A stretch of DNA of 64,000 bases from Trifolium pratense. Its lineage: Eukaryota > Streptophyta > Magnoliopsida > Fabales > Fabaceae. How positions within the stretch are numbered: the stretch's first letter is position 1; each line of letters starts with the position of its first letter. Below, in pieces: positions 34,061 to 47,267 of the stretch. The notes below the pieces were generated by a model. The model saw only the letters and a program-made list of their open reading frames with translations. It was not told the DNA's origin and ran no database searches. Location: contig NC_060059.1 of assembly GCF_020283565.1 (NCBI RefSeq), positions 49,930,572 through 49,994,571 of the forward strand. The letters are read 5' to 3'. The translations under genes were made by a program, and so were the position numbers.

Positions 34061-35272
34061 AATTTTACTATAAAAGGACATTCACCAAAACATGTTGGCC
34101 TTTAGGGGGGACAACGTTCTTTCTAACAAAATTGCTAAAGTCAATTAAAGCTCCTATAAAACTTAATTAAAGCTTCAATCTCAGCTATTTGGTTTATTTT
34201 TAGCACATGTCATGTGCATTCAACTTGATTAAATGGAGTTCCTATCAATGGAGCAAAGCTGCGCTCCAATAATCTATATACTAGTATAACTTATCCGTGC
34301 TATCGTCCGGGTTAATGTTCTATGAAAAATATAGTAAAATTTTAATATTTTGTGATTTTTTTAAATTATTTGTAAAATTAATTTTGTATTTAATTTAATA
34401 ATTTATTTAAATATGATAAAAGATCCAAATTTTGGAGATTTTAAGGAGAAATGACAGAATGGAGAGTGATACTCCACTCCTCGTTCCCAACTCACATGTT
34501 CGTATATTTGTTCTTTTATTTTCATAAAAAGAAATAATGTCAGTAAACAAAAACTAATCTAACGGTTAATATATTTGTTCTTACATTAGCAAACTTTTGA
34601 GATCCACTCCAGTCAAATTTTTTTTTTCTGCGCTTTCTCTCCCTTCCCACTTCTCCTTATCAATTTTCAATTGGTTTTTTATTTATTGACTAAATGACTT
34701 CTTCCAATTTCGTGTTATTGAATTTGTGTTCGAAGTTTCTTGATGTTACTGATTTAGTACTATTTTCATCGCAAAACTATAGGAACATGAACACTTCCTC
34801 TTAATTACAATAATTTTCCTATGTAGAATAACCCCAACAAGATCAACATTAGCAGCAAACTTTTGAGATCCATGCTTTTGAAGCCAATCCTTCAACTTTA
34901 GAAGTATGAAAACTACCCTTGTAGATCATCTCCTAAATAAAATTCTAAGTCACCAAATGAATCGAAAACAAAAATCTTATGCAAAGAGATCCACCATACA
35001 ACAGAACCGTTAATATTACTTTCTCCGGTCATTTTTATAAAATAACCATTCACTTTTAGATTCATTACATATTTAATGTATTTTATATATATTATAGACA
35101 AAATACATTAGTTATTTAATGAAACTAAAAAATCAATCGTTTCTTATAAAAAATATCGGAGATATTAAAAGCTAAATTAGAGAAAATGTTAGTACAATAC
35201 TGATCACTCATTTATCTATCTCCATCATACCATTACATTCTACAACCACCTGAAAAATTCACAAACTGCAAT
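34061..35272. other. Intergenic upstream of the nucleobase transporter
   Basis: The motif TATATACTAGTATAACTTATCCGTGC at about 34274-34299, followed by TATCGTCCGGGTTAATG, resembles ends of some plant Helitron-like repeats (low confidence). A TATA-like run TTTTATATATATTATAG at 35080-35096 lies about 180 bp before the ATG and may be the transporter promoter. Nothing else recognised. Confidence 0.35.
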
Positions 35273-36943
35273 ATGAACATGTTACTCAAATCTCCAATTC
35301 TATCCCTCAATGTTCTTCATCACCCCACCACTACTTTTCTAAGACCCTTTTACCCTTCCACTCATCTCCCATTGTCATCAAAACTAATAAACACATTGCA
35401 TGTTTCAAAACAACCTTTAATGAAACATTCAATCTCTTCAATGAAATGTTCCAAAAACCTTGAATTTGAACCTGACCCAACACTCACAAATGAAGATCTA
35501 AAACCAACATCACAAACACAAAGAACATTTTCAGGTCTAGAAATAGCTTCTCTTTGGGTAGGACTAGTTGTTGGTGTTCCATCTTACTACCTAGCTGGTT
35601 CCTTAGTTGATCTTGGCATGTCATGGTGGCAAGGAATCTCAACCGTTGTTATTGCCAACATCATCATTTTATTCCCTCTTATCTTAACTGGCCATGCAGG
35701 TACAAAATATGGTATCTCATTCCCAGTTCTTGCTAGATCCTCATTTGGTATTCATGGTGCTCACATTCCAACTCTTCTAAGAGCTTTAGTTGGTTGTGGT
35801 TGGTATGGAATTGAATCATGGATTGGTGGTGAAGCAATTTTCATTCTACTACCAGATTCACTTAAAAAAATCACTTTTTTGTCAAATTCACTACCTTGGC
35901 TTGGTACTTCACCACTTGAATTTTCATGTTTTATGGTTTTTTGGGTGACCCAATTGGCTATAGTATTGAGGGGTGTTGATGGAATTAGACAGCTCGAGAA
36001 ATTTTCAGCTCCAATACTCATTTTTCTCACTTCATGTCTTTTGATTTGGTCTTATGTTAAAGCTGGTGGTTTTAGTCACATGTTTTCTTTATCTTCAAGG
36101 CTCACAAATTCAGAGTTTTTGTCTGTTTTTTTCCCTTCACTTACTGCTAATATAAGTTTTTGGGCTACTGTGGCTCTTAATATTCCTGATTTTACTAGAT
36201 ATGCAAAAAGTCAAAAGGATCAAGTTATTGGTCAAATTGGGTTACCAATTTTTATGGGGTTATTTACATTTGTTGGTTTAGTAGTTACTTCATCTACAAA
36301 AGTGATTTTTGGTGAAGTTATTTCTAATCCAATTCAACTTGTTGGTAAAATTGGTGGTTTAACAACTGGTATACTTGCAATTGTTGGTATAAGTCTTGCA
36401 ACACTTACAACCAATATTGCTGCTAATGTTGTAGCACCTGCAAATGCACTTGTTAATCTTAATCCATCATGGTTTACTTTTAGAAGAGGTGCTTTCTTAA
36501 CTGCGATACTTGGAATTGTTTTTCAACCTTGGAGACTTTTGAAGTCAAGTGAGAGTTTTGTTTATACTTGGTTAGTTGGTTATTCTGCATTGATGGGTCC
36601 AATTGGAGGGATTGTTCTTGTGGATTATTATGTTATAAAGAACATGGAGTTGAGAGTAAGTGATTTATACACAAGAAGTCCTTTTGGTGCATATTATTAT
36701 TCAAAGGGGTTTAATTTAGCAGCTATTGTTGCTTTGGTTGTTGGAATTTTACCTGTTGTTCCTGGTTTCTTGCACAAAGTTGGAATTGTGAGTTCAATTT
36801 CTAATGCTTTTGTTGTGATTTACAACAATGCTTGGTTTATTAGTTTCTTTTCAGCAGGGCTTTTGTATTGGGTTCTATTAAGTTTGGGAAGGAAATTAGG
36901 TGAATCTGTTCCTATAGACCCCCTTTTGCCTGATGCAAATTAA
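35273..36943 (+). CDS. NCS1: Plastid nucleobase:cation symporter 1 (PLUTO type)
   Basis: 556 residues in one exon, as in the Arabidopsis homologue. The first 65 or so residues are Ser/Thr/Pro-rich and lack acidic residues until about 63, as expected of a plastid transit peptide. About 12 hydrophobic segments follow. NCS1 family motifs seen: [20 protein letters not shown] (about 143-162), [13 protein letters not shown], and [15 protein letters not shown]. Family knowledge: plant NCS1/PLUTO imports adenine, guanine and uracil across the plastid inner envelope with a cation. The ATG at 35273 is followed by another at 35279; either may be used. The frame is intact with no sign of decay. Neighbours are unrelated. 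Confidence 0.93.
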   Translation: MNMLLKSPILSLNVLHHPTTTFLRPFYPSTHLPLSSKLINTLHVSKQPLMKHSISSMKCSKNLEFEPDPTLTNEDLKPTSQTQRTFSGLEIASLWVGLVVGVPSYYLAGSLVDLGMSWWQGISTVVIANIIILFPLILTGHAGTKYGISFPVLARSSFGIHGAHIPTLLRALVGCGWYGIESWIGGEAIFILLPDSLKKITFLSNSLPWLGTSPLEFSCFMVFWVTQLAIVLRGVDGIRQLEKFSAPILIFLTSCLLIWSYVKAGGFSHMFSLSSRLTNSEFLSVFFPSLTANISFWATVALNIPDFTRYAKSQKDQVIGQIGLPIFMGLFTFVGLVVTSSTKVIFGEVISNPIQLVGKIGGLTTGILAIVGISLATLTTNIAANVVAPANALVNLNPSWFTFRRGAFLTAILGIVFQPWRLLKSSESFVYTWLVGYSALMGPIGGIVLVDYYVIKNMELRVSDLYTRSPFGAYYYSKGFNLAAIVALVVGILPVVPGFLHKVGIVSSISNAFVVIYNNAWFISFFSAGLLYWVLLSLGRKLGESVPIDPLLPDAN

Positions 36944-38062
36944 GCACAAAGCAGTTTATGGATCCTCTCAACCAAGACACTTTTCTTTGGATGAAAAGAT
37001 TTCTTTAAGATGTCTTTTCTATAATTAAAAGTTTAGGAGAGTTGAGTCTCTAGAGCTCATCGTTGTAAGTTGTAACTACGAAGATTTAATTATTTTTTCC
37101 TTCTATAATTAAAATTTTAGATGAGTTTGGGTCTCAATAACTAAATGCGATTATTGAAGACTTCGAAAAACACGTCCAAAAACAACAGGCACAAGGAGTG
37201 CAAAGTTCAATGGATTATCTATAACAGTCAAAATACACCAAAAACAATGCACAAGAACTATACTGAAATCAAAGCGTAAAAAGCATCTTCAGCAAATATA
37301 TACCCTTTCCTCCAAGCATTCGAGAGTTTCAAGAAAACTGCAATTATGCAGAAAAATTCTGCAGAAAAAACTACCACCAATGTCTCTCAACTACTGCCTA
37401 ATTAAACCTCCTCAGCTAGATACAACCACTTTGTACCAACCAAAAATCGGACCAACTTGGTACATGCAAGAAGTTGACAGTAAACTCGAAGATTACATAC
37501 GCATATGGTGCAAAGCCCCCAGCATATAATTAGAACTTGTAAGTGCTATAAAATGGTTATGTTTGAGAAACTCAAGCTAGTACCACTTCCTCTATAGAAT
37601 TTGAGATAATCACTGTGGCATCCTAAAAATCTTACGCACTCAATTAAAAGTTAAGTTAAATAACAAATTCTTTAATTTGAGATAACTCCATCTTTCTTTC
37701 ACCAAACTTTCATTCCCATAAGTTTCTTTAATTGTTAAGTTAAATAACAATTTATAATTGTATTTGCATAACTGTTATTGAAATCTTAACTTTCATGCAT
37801 TTACCTATGCTACTATAGGTAAGTTTTGTTCTTTGGTATACTCTAAAAAACAAGACAAGATATTAGACACAATTTCTAACTATGTTCCAAACATTAAATT
37901 CGGCATAGAACTTAGTAAACAAGACTTTCTGATTCCACCAACAATTTTAATGGAACCAAAGAAAACAAAACATACTGTTCAATTCATTACATATCAAACT
38001 CTACCTTAAACTTGCATTGACAAAGTTCTGTGCTCATAATTAGGATATGGTTACACCAACAA
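36944..38062. other. 3' flanks between the transporter and CYP59
   Basis: The two genes converge. The stretch includes the transporter's 3' untranslated region, two related AATTAAAA-containing blocks (about 37020-37060 and 37103-37140), and AT-rich sequence leading to the CYP59 stop. No gene or defined repeat seen. Confidence 0.5.
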
Positions 38063-41000
38063 TCATCTTTTGTCGCCATGATGCCTTCTATCAGTGTCAT
38101 GTCTTCTATTTCCTCGATCTTCCCTCCTATGTTTGTAATCCTCATGGTCCCCTCCATGTTTGTAGTCCCCATTATCCGGGCTTTGTTTTCTTCGTCTGGA
38201 ATCAATCTTTAAATCTTCTCTGCAATCCTCATCATTCCTTCTACGTTTGTAATCGTCAACATCTGGGCTTCGTTTTCTTCGTCCTGAATCAATCTTCACA
38301 TCTTGCCTTTCACTGTCTTCAGTTCTCTTCCTATAATCTCTGTCATATCTCTTATCCGAATGGCTACCATCTGTTTTTCTCCTATCATCTCGACTAGCCC
38401 GGCTTTCTGTGTAGCTATCACCTAAGTCTCTTTTCCTCGAGTCTAGCTCATCTTTCCGTCGGTAGTCATCATCTCTCTGTCTTCCCATTTGCCTTTCTCT
38501 GTCTTTCTTGCCAGCAAAAGAATCCGAACCTCTCGCACTTCTTTCCAGTCGTGCTTTATCATCTCCATTTCCTTCAAGCCCTCTGCTTCTGTTGGCATAC
38601 CTATCTCTGTTATTTGAGCCAGCCATCTCCTGATCACTATGACCTCTATGACTACGTTCTTTAAAATTTTCCCTCCTACCTACTTTATCATCTCGCTCAT
38701 CCCTGTCATGTCTTTGGTGTTTTGTTTCATGCCTTGGACTTTCTGTGTTATCTCCATCAAAAACCATTTCATATCTACACCATTAAATTGCAGTCTTTGT
38801 CAGGACAGACATAATAACACAAACAGTAAAGGACAGACACATGCAATCAGACGTACATACCTTGCATTATGTCCACCACGTTGGGAATTATTGTCCTTCA
38901 AGATGTATTTTGAGGATTGTTTCATTGTAGCATCTCCAGTGCAATCCCGGGCAATATGATCTGTGGAACCACATTTGAAGCAACCACCACCTGCAGTCAT
39001 AAATTATTTTATTAACATGGAGGGTTAGTTTCAAATTTCAATCTGTAACAACCAAACATTGGCTGGCAATCTGTACAATGCCAAAAACTAAAACTATAAC
39101 AATTGCTTACAGAGATATTATTACCCTTATTATCTTTTCGCATGTATTGTGACCACAGTTTTGCGACACTTTGACTAAAATCCACATGTATCCTTCGATC
39201 ATCAATCAAAGCATTATCCATCTGCAGATCAGGAGGCCATTAAAGAGAGAAGATGTTAAAGAAATAAGTTTTTATTCCTCTCAAAGCAATATTTATGCAT
39301 ATGTAATTGGAATTGTAAGTTTAAACTCTGAATTACAAAAGAAAAGAACAACTCTGCAATCCAATACATCTAAAAGGCCAATCAAAATTGAAACAGGATA
39401 ACACAGCAAATAAAATTATAAAACATGTAAGCAAGCAGCTTAAACTTTAGCAAAATTATCATTATCTTTAGGAGATAAATGCAATATTGTGTAAGATGGA
39501 TAATGCTAACCAAGGAAGATCATGTATGGTATACATAAGCTAACCAAGAAACTAAAAAACCTACTAAAACATCCGATGTGCATGAAACTAAAAAGATCCA
39601 TTTACTTTCCATAAAAAGGAAGACAATACTATTTAGGAAAACAACAGTTGAAGATATCCAGCATACCTTAAAATATGCTTGTTCACATGCCTGTTTGTCC
39701 TCAAACTCTGGCATGATGCAAATTGCAAAACATTAGATACTGTTGATTGCATTAATAACATGAGTAATTATTCCGTTTACATTTGCAGGGTAGGTTTGTC
39801 GAATACAGTCAGGGTAGGTTCTATAAAAATGTTAGCGTACTAGACAGAAACCTATATGAAATCAGAAACATTGACCATGGTTGCTCAGTTTGAAGCATTT
39901 TCCATTTAGGTTGGAAAACTATACAGAGGCATCGACATAACTAAAATCTGGAGATCATTTCCCAAACAAGGGTAACAATTTATGAAGCCTGGACTCGGAC
40001 ACTGTTAATGTAAAAAACATAGGACACGGCTATATATATTAATAAAATAATGCAATTTATGAGCACAAGTTATAGACTCTAAATGAGAAGCAAAACTTAA
40101 GTTTATTTAAACTTAGTACTTTCAATAAACCAAAAAAAAAACATAAATCCACCAAAACAAACTGAGTACAAATCGTATCAATAGTCACTCCACATTGAGA
40201 AAACCAACCTCTAAGCCTGACACAGTGACACATCCATAGACAAGTCAGCAACTTCAAGAAATCTACTATCATCTAATGATCCAAACTCATCTCCATCGAC
40301 ATACCACATTTTAGTTTCCTCTTGATGATATTGGGGAGTGCTCCTTTATAGAAGTCGAAGGTTACTATGCATGTATACTAAAGCTTCTGCTCTATGTGGT
40401 GCCATCTTGTTTTTCTCTTCAAAGAATGGATAAATGAATATGTGCTCCAATTTCTTTTACAACATTATGATAAACAAGGTTGTGCAAGTCGCTTAAACGC
40501 AACCTTTTGAAGTAATGGTGTGGTGTTTTTTGATCCATTTTATCTCTATCAACAATAGTATCAAGATTTTTGAAACCTTCTCTTCCATCTGAGAAGTTTG
40601 CAAACTTTATATTCACTGTCCTCCTTTCATGTGCATCAGGAAACACCACACCCTTCTGAAACATTTTTCTCTTTCATCAGTATGCTCAATGTCTTGATGA
40701 GGAAGGACTATATTAGGATCTTCACTTAGCCATTTTGTAAGAAGACAATTGATCACTAATCACCATTTGTTGGAGTTCCGTCTTCAAAAGGTTAAATCTC
40801 TTGAGCATTACAATAGTGGACGCAGATCTTGTTGAAGCAACCGAAAGCAACTTTAATGGACTGAATGAAGTGAAAATTTACAATCTCATATTGACCCATG
40901 ACAAAGTTCTTGATAAACATTTCATCGTCCGCAATTTTCACTTCATTCAGTCCATTAAAGTTGCTTTCGGTTGCTTCAACAAGATTTGCGTCCACTATTG

Positions 41001-44000
41001 TAATGTTCAAGAGATTTAACTTTTTGAAGACGAGACTCCAACAAATGGCGATTAGTGATCAATGGTCTTCTTACAAAGGATGATGATGTTCAAAAGGTAC
41101 AATTTGTGAAGGATACCTTGTTGTATGATAATTGGTGGAAATAGGTTGATTATATACTTTCTTTCACTAATCCTATTTATGATGTTCTTAGAAGAATCGA
41201 CATAGAAGTTTCATGTCTTCATTTATGAAATATGGGATTCAATGATTGAAGATGTCAGGAAGGCCATATATACGCATGAAGGAATATCAAATGTTGAAAT
41301 GTCAACCTTTCATGCATTATTTTATTAATATATAAAATATATACCCGTGTCCGTGTCTTATGTTTTTCATTAACGGTGTCCTCATGTCCGGTCATGTTCG
41401 TGTCCAAGTCCGGGCTTCATAGCTTCTAACAATAACCTTTGAATTCTTCTAAAAACCAGGAAAATGTAGATTTCCATGAAGAAATCTCATGAGGCATATA
41501 ATTTATAGATACATGTAATTTAAAATGTAAGAAATAATACAAATAATTTGGACCACCGTAGTGTAAGGAATTAGAGGCCAATTTAAAGAAATAAAAAAAT
41601 AATAACCATTTAAACAATTGAGAATAATAAAACTCAACTGCATAAATTTCACTGTAAAATTGTTCCTGCATAAATTTAACACAGATTGTGGGCATACATA
41701 CTGACCTATAAAAGCATAGCATAAACTGTCACCAGTCTTGTGATCACGGATGATTTCAGCCCTATAATCAAACATTTCAGGTGAGAACGGTATATACAAG
41801 ATGCTAATGCTAAATATGTTGACATTTCCACTCGTCAGTAATACTCACGATGATACAGTTCCAAAGCGTGAAAATATTGTATGCAAGTCCTCGTCCTATA
41901 ATTTAAAGAGAAAATCATTAATAGTTAAGAAAGCACTGAATGCTATCTCGGTAGAAATGAGTGGGTATAGAAGGAAATGATAGAGATCCATTAGAGAGTA
42001 TAAAAGATTACTCACCTCAGTAACTGGATTCAATTTACAGACAAATAGTACATTATCTGGAGGCTTAACCTCAGCATCAGGAATATCCCCAATCTAAAAT
42101 ACGGAAGGAAGGGAGTTATACAAATGCCTCATAGTCACATACGAAAGCACGAGGTACTAAGATTTTCGTGTAACGTATGCTTACACTCTCAAGCACAACT
42201 GCCCTAGAATGTGCTTCCTTTGATCTAATAACTTCTTCAAGTTCTCCTGGGTTTAATTGTTCATCCATGGGCACCCAATCATCTTCAAGCCGGACTTCAT
42301 CATCAACCTAGTAAAATTGCATTTAGTCATGACATTGAAATTCAAACAGGTATGCTTACTGAAGACTGTAAATGGAATTATTCACTATAATGTTTGATAT
42401 AAGATAAATGCATAAAAAGTAAAACCCAACATATTCATCCATAGGTTGTCATTGATCTCCAAATTAGTCGTACAGTGACAACCAATATAAATCAATCTGT
42501 AATATCACAATTCACAAGAATCCAATCATCCGATAATCAATTTTTGATTTGCTGTTGTAATTTACAAGCATGGCTGAAAAAACTTGGTCAATACAACAGC
42601 AAGTAAATAAATTTATTAAGCTGAATAACTCGTGATCAGGAAAACCCTCTAAGAAACCATGAAAGAAACACCAAGTAACAGGTGGATTTGCTCCCATGAT
42701 TGGCACCCATAAAAAGGATTGTTCCCACATTACTCAAACTTTACTAATATAACTTTAAGCTTACTGCTTTAAAATGTGTCTGAAGAAGTAACAGGTGGAT
42801 TTGCTCATGTGATCAAGTTAATAAAAATGAAGTCAATGTTTTTTTTTCTCAGTTGGAGTCATTCTCAGTTAATGCTCTCATAACAGAAAGGATCATAACA
42901 TATATGCTAAATTGTTCTTGGTTTCAAGCTATTTAATACAGTTCTGCAATCAACCCTTACCTCGTCTTTAGGTTTTCCTTCTGGTGAACCTTCAGGAATG
43001 AACTCAGGTAGCTGAGGAGGATCATCAAAGGGATCCTCCAGGATGTAAGTGTGCTTGATTCTGTGCAATTAATTCAATATGATGAATACACATTCTTCTT
43101 AAAAAGACAAAAACTAAATAACACTTTCAATCCACATTTTTTTAGCAGCAAAAAAAGAGTATAAACCGGATATTTTTAAATGGTCTGCCCTTTCCATCTG
43201 CAAAAGCCTCATTTATTCTAGTCAAAGTCTCAAATCCTTCGGCTACCTCCCCAAAAACCTGCAAAGATGGCATACCTTAGAAACCAAAGAAATAAATTCA
43301 ACAGTGTAAAAGTTGATAGAAAGTTATAGCAAGTTGCTTTTCTTATAATATCTGCTTCTGCTAGTCTAGCTTCATTAATTATATAAAAAATATAAATGCA
43401 CGTGTTCGGTAAAATCTATTGTAGGACTTGTTTAACAAAATACATTTTTAGTTCCAAAATTCATTTTCTCTAATTCTTTAAATTCTAAACGTCAAATAAC
43501 ATTAAAAAGATGAAATTAGTGCTTAATGTCTAATAGAATAACCATTCACTATATAAACCAAGCAATTACAATGCTTTTCCCCTACATCCAAAAAAAGACC
43601 AAAACAGTCACTCAAAACCCCTCATCAAAATGCACTGAGGATCCCATATGTTGTATGGAGCAAACAATCCCAAAAAATGCTATAACAGTAGCAAATATAT
43701 GAGTGGTGGTTATACAATAAGATAGATGATGAAAATGCAAATAATTTGATATACACATAAAAACTCAAAATTTAACAACTCAAGATGACATTCTTTATGC
43801 TTAGCTGTAGACTTGGTTGCGACCTCATTTTACTGTTGTTTTCTCCAGAAATGTTTACTTGTATTTGAATTGTTCTGATTTTCTGTTACCATATGCCTTT
43901 ATTATTGCTAAGGGGGCTGCTTTCTGCTTTATTTAAGCCAGGAAGTGAAAGGATAATGATGAGATGAAGCTGAATTTGATGGACCTAAAGGTGAAGAACT

Positions 44001-47000
44001 ATCTCTTCCAGGCAAATGATCTGACAGTTCTCAATGCAATTCTCAAACAAGGTACTGCTAAAGAAATAACAGATAGGCCTCATCTTAAAGCTCTTCACAG
44101 ATAACACGAAAGTAACCAGATGAGGTCTGGTGAAGATAAAAATAGGGATGTTGGTTGAGTGATTCTGAATTTCATTCAAATCCAAATGAGTTAAAGGATT
44201 TTTGCAAACAAAGTGGGATCAAAAGGAAGTTGCAGCTATTTATATTCTGCAACAGATCAGTGTAGCCAAAAGGAAAAATAGAACCGTAATAAACATGGTT
44301 TGTTCCACATTATCAGACAAGAACATTTTAAATGAATGCTGTGAACTAGACTATTTGGGTCCAAAACAAGTGTCCTGCATTGGTAGATAGTATGCTAGAA
44401 GCGGAGTGAATCCCTAATTGATCATTTTGGGCCTTTGGCTGCATAGCACACGCCTGTGTCCAAATTCAAGGACTACACATGATATTTTGGAAGCATTACT
44501 TGTAAACTATTGAGAGTTAATGAGGAATTAAACAGCTAAAAGATATTTGATCCAGTTACTAATAGAGCTGTTGTGAGTAGGGATGAGATTTTTGAAGAAG
44601 GTAAGCAATTTGATTGGCATGAAAGTTATGAAAAGCAAATTGTAGCAGACTTGGAATGGGGTGAAAAGGAGCGAGTAAAAATGAGAATGGAGAAAATACT
44701 GATGGAAATGTAGGAGAGATTTGTAGGGAGGACTGAGGAGTTATAAGAGAGGAAGATAGCTCTAGTGAAGGCTGAAAGAGGGCAAGGGAGTTAGGGCTAC
44801 CTCAAGGGACAACCTCCTACATGGATGGGTGATTCTGCTAGAAGTGAAGATCTAAATGGATGGGTGATTCTGTTATCGGTGGAGATCTACATGGATGAAG
44901 TTCGTATGGTGTCAGGTGATCCATTGTATATTGAGGAAGCTGTGTAGTGCAAACTAAGACTGGAGTGGGATCTTTTTTGAGCTAATTTTACATTTAGAAT
45001 TTTAGATTTTATTGTTGCTTTCTTGTCTTTGACTAGCGATAAGCACGATAACTTTGTAAAATACAAACGGCTTACAACAAGTACATATTAAGTATTATCA
45101 TATTAATTATTGAAAGAGAATACAAAGAATACTTATCCCCACAGTCATGACTCATGGTACATAAAAATTTAAACATTTTGTGCAGTGGAAATGAAATTTA
45201 CAGAAGATAGCTATCCAAATCCTGAATAAGTAAAATAATTTGGTGTATTCATTGTGATGAGTTAAACAATCAAAGCAAGGAAATGATGCCTAGAATACTT
45301 ACTGTGTGCTTTCCATCAAGGTAATCAAGGTCATCACGAAGAGTTATATAGAACTGAAAAAAGAAACATGAAAAACAATAGTAAGTGAAAAATACTTTAT
45401 CCGATGCATTAATTACTCAAGCATTATGCAAGGTTGTGAGTGAAGAACACATGTAGATCAAGTAAACAGGAAAGCAATAGTCAAACTGCTACAGAAAACA
45501 ATGCAATACCTGTGAAGCATTCATATTCTCTCCCGCACTAGCCATGGCAACAGTTCCAGTCTTAGAATGCTTTAGATCAATATGAATCTCATCATTGAAA
45601 AATCGAGCTTGATCACCATAAAGAAACCTGAACAAACAGAAGTCCATAAATAAAAAATAAAAACCAAGTCTCCAGTGCAGGGATCTGGCTATTTAAAAGA
45701 GTCCCAACTCCTAATAGATTGGGTTAAATCCGTAAAGAAAAGAAATGAGATTTTGTTTGGTGACTGGGATCCCTTTATTGAGAAGCCACATATCAATGTA
45801 TAATATCTTTATATTGGGTCTAACTTATCCTTACAAAATCGGCATGTAAGGTGAGGGGTGCCACTCTTATAGAGTTTGTTTGATTTGTAAAAGGTAAGAG
45901 TATTGGATAATACAACTCATGACAAAACAACACAAATTTTTGAAGTATTGAACAACTTTTTGACCTGTATGATTTTTGGTGGACAAAAAGTCATTTTGGT
46001 ATTTTATACAAGCTATACTTTAGACAAAAAGTTGTCATGTGGTTTAGTGAGAGGCAAAAATTTCAGTTTTTGTCCAGTTTCTCGCCTCCCAATTTATTCA
46101 GTCCCAAGAAAAGTTTTAAAATCAAACACAAAACAATTGAAGTTGTCATGTTTAATTCAATCCCTTATTTTTTAGCAAATCAAACACACCCATAAACTTT
46201 AATCAGGTCTTATCTTTAACCTATTTGGGACTTGGGCTTGTCCTAATAGAATGATACAAAAAACCCAAAACTCAAGTTTTTTTTTCCTTTTGATAAAAAT
46301 CATCAAATGGGTATTTTCCCATCAAGGGTAAAACTCAAGATTGAAGATACAAACGGTGGATAAATAGTATTATATTATGTTATGGGGTTTACCCTTTCAC
46401 CACAATATTGTAATGTCTTGTCTCCGCTACCATTGACTCTCAAATCCAAATTATACCATATAACCCCCCCTTTTTGTTCCCTCTTTATTTATGGTCTGTA
46501 ATAGGTTGGTCAAAACTAACTCTGCAAAACCAGCTTGTAAGGCGAGGGATGTCTCCCAACACATTTTAAAGTCATATCTCATCCAAACTCTCAACATTCT
46601 GCATTTTGGAGGCGCTAGCTAGCTGGTAGTAGTGAGTTAGTAACAACACAAACTCTAACATACATTCTAACAGTAACTAAAAATAAAAACAGAAAGCTTC
46701 ACAAACTCTAATTGAAATATTAATCAATTAATAACCCTAGAAAACAGAATTACGAGAAAATGCAATAAAAAATAAAAGGAATTAGGGTTTATTACTTGTA
46801 AATAGAATCACCAGAAGTTCCAGTTCCAGTTGGATCACCAGTTTGGGCAGTGAAATCGTTTTGAACAGTGTGAAATAAACAACCATTATAATACTTAATC
46901 CTAATAACAAGATCAAATCAACAAAAAAAAATGTTAAGATAATAATGATTGATGTCAATAAAAAAGAATTAGAGAGAGAAAAAACAAAAACAAAAAAGAA

Positions 47001-47120
47001 GAATGAGGAATTGAAAACGAACTTGCAAAGCTTCAAGAAGTTCTTGCAGGTTAAGGGACACTTTTGGGTGTGTAAATCGATTACAAGGTCCCCTAAACTG
47101 GTGACCATTAGCACTGACAT
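38063..47120 (-). CDS. CYP59: Multidomain cyclophilin CYP59 (cyclophilin, RRM, zinc knuckle, RS-like tail)
   Basis: Fourteen exons by my GT..AG model: 47023-47120, 46796-46900, 45510-45627, 45303-45353, 43167-43258, 42961-43060, 42185-42307, 42016-42093, 41849-41895, 41706-41761, 39667-39707, 39125-39221, 38861-38990, 38063-38774. Phases agree throughout; total 615 codons plus stop. The N-terminus [18 protein letters not shown] opens a cyclophilin ([25 protein letters not shown]), then an RRM (VLFVCKLNP, ...SLCYAF), a CCHC knuckle [14 protein letters not shown], and a charged Arg/Asp/Ser tail of about 235 residues. Known: CYP59 binds the RNA polymerase II C-terminal domain and pre-mRNA in the nucleus and is essential in Arabidopsis. 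The tail is longer than I recall for Arabidopsis. Intron 10 (1998 bp) and intron 4 (2044 bp) hold transposon debris. Confidence 0.93.
38185..38310 (-). repeat. Intragenic repeat in the CYP59 tail
   Basis: Two in-frame units encode [18 protein letters not shown] and [18 protein letters not shown], with matching nucleotide sequence (CTTCGTCTGGAATCAATC versus CTTCGTCCTGAATCAATC). The RS-like tail seems to have grown by tandem duplication. Confidence 0.8.
39980..41425. mobile_element. Fold-back hAT derivative in CYP59 intron 10
   Basis: Inverted ends ATGAAGCCTGGACTCGGACAC and the complement of GTGTCCAAGTCCGGGCTTCAT, flanked by GTAACAAT (39972-39979) and CTAACAAT (41426-41433), an 8-bp hAT-type target duplication with one mismatch. 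The left half (40419-40740) reads on the minus strand as the hAT C-terminal dimerisation region. The centre is a hairpin: 40745-40875 pairs with about 40940-41075. The right half (41080-41300) reads on the plus strand as a later transposase segment ([10 protein letters not shown]). All frames are broken. Confidence 0.8.
43960..44950 (+). pseudogene. Degraded copia relic in CYP59 intron 4
   Basis: On the plus strand, antisense to CYP59, scraps read like copia gag ([13 protein letters not shown] near 43976-44015) and the region after integrase ([17 protein letters not shown] near 44550-44600). Stops and frameshifts are frequent and no LTRs were found. Confidence 0.6.
45800..45860. repeat. TRIM-LTR-like scraps in CYP59 intron 2
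   Basis: TATTGGGTCTAACTTATCCTTACAAAATCGGC and a second run near 46505-46545 (AACTCTGCAAAACCAGCTTGTAAGG) resemble parts of the TRIM LTRs at 62488-63100. Diverged; limits not defined. Confidence 0.45.
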
Positions 47121-47267
47121 CTTCGCTGCTCGCGGCTTCTCTCGATGAGGGCAGGGAAACACGAGAGAAAGAAAGTTTGTGAGTTTTATGTTGAGCCATT
47201 TATGGTTTAGTTTTCCTCATAAAACCAAATTGAACCGAATTACCAAAACGGTTCAATAAAACACTAC
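47121..47267 (-). promoter_or_regulatory. 5' flank of CYP59
   Basis: The minus strand runs from AACCGTTTTGGTAATTCGG to the ATG at 47120. The start is fixed by the cyclophilin N-terminus; no in-frame upstream ATG was found close by. No clear TATA box seen. MITE sequence begins within about 150 bp of the start codon. Confidence 0.35.

Noticed and set aside
40792..41019. Two mirrored frames with nearly the same protein on opposite strands
   Set aside because: They are the arms of the hairpin in the fold-back hAT, not genes.
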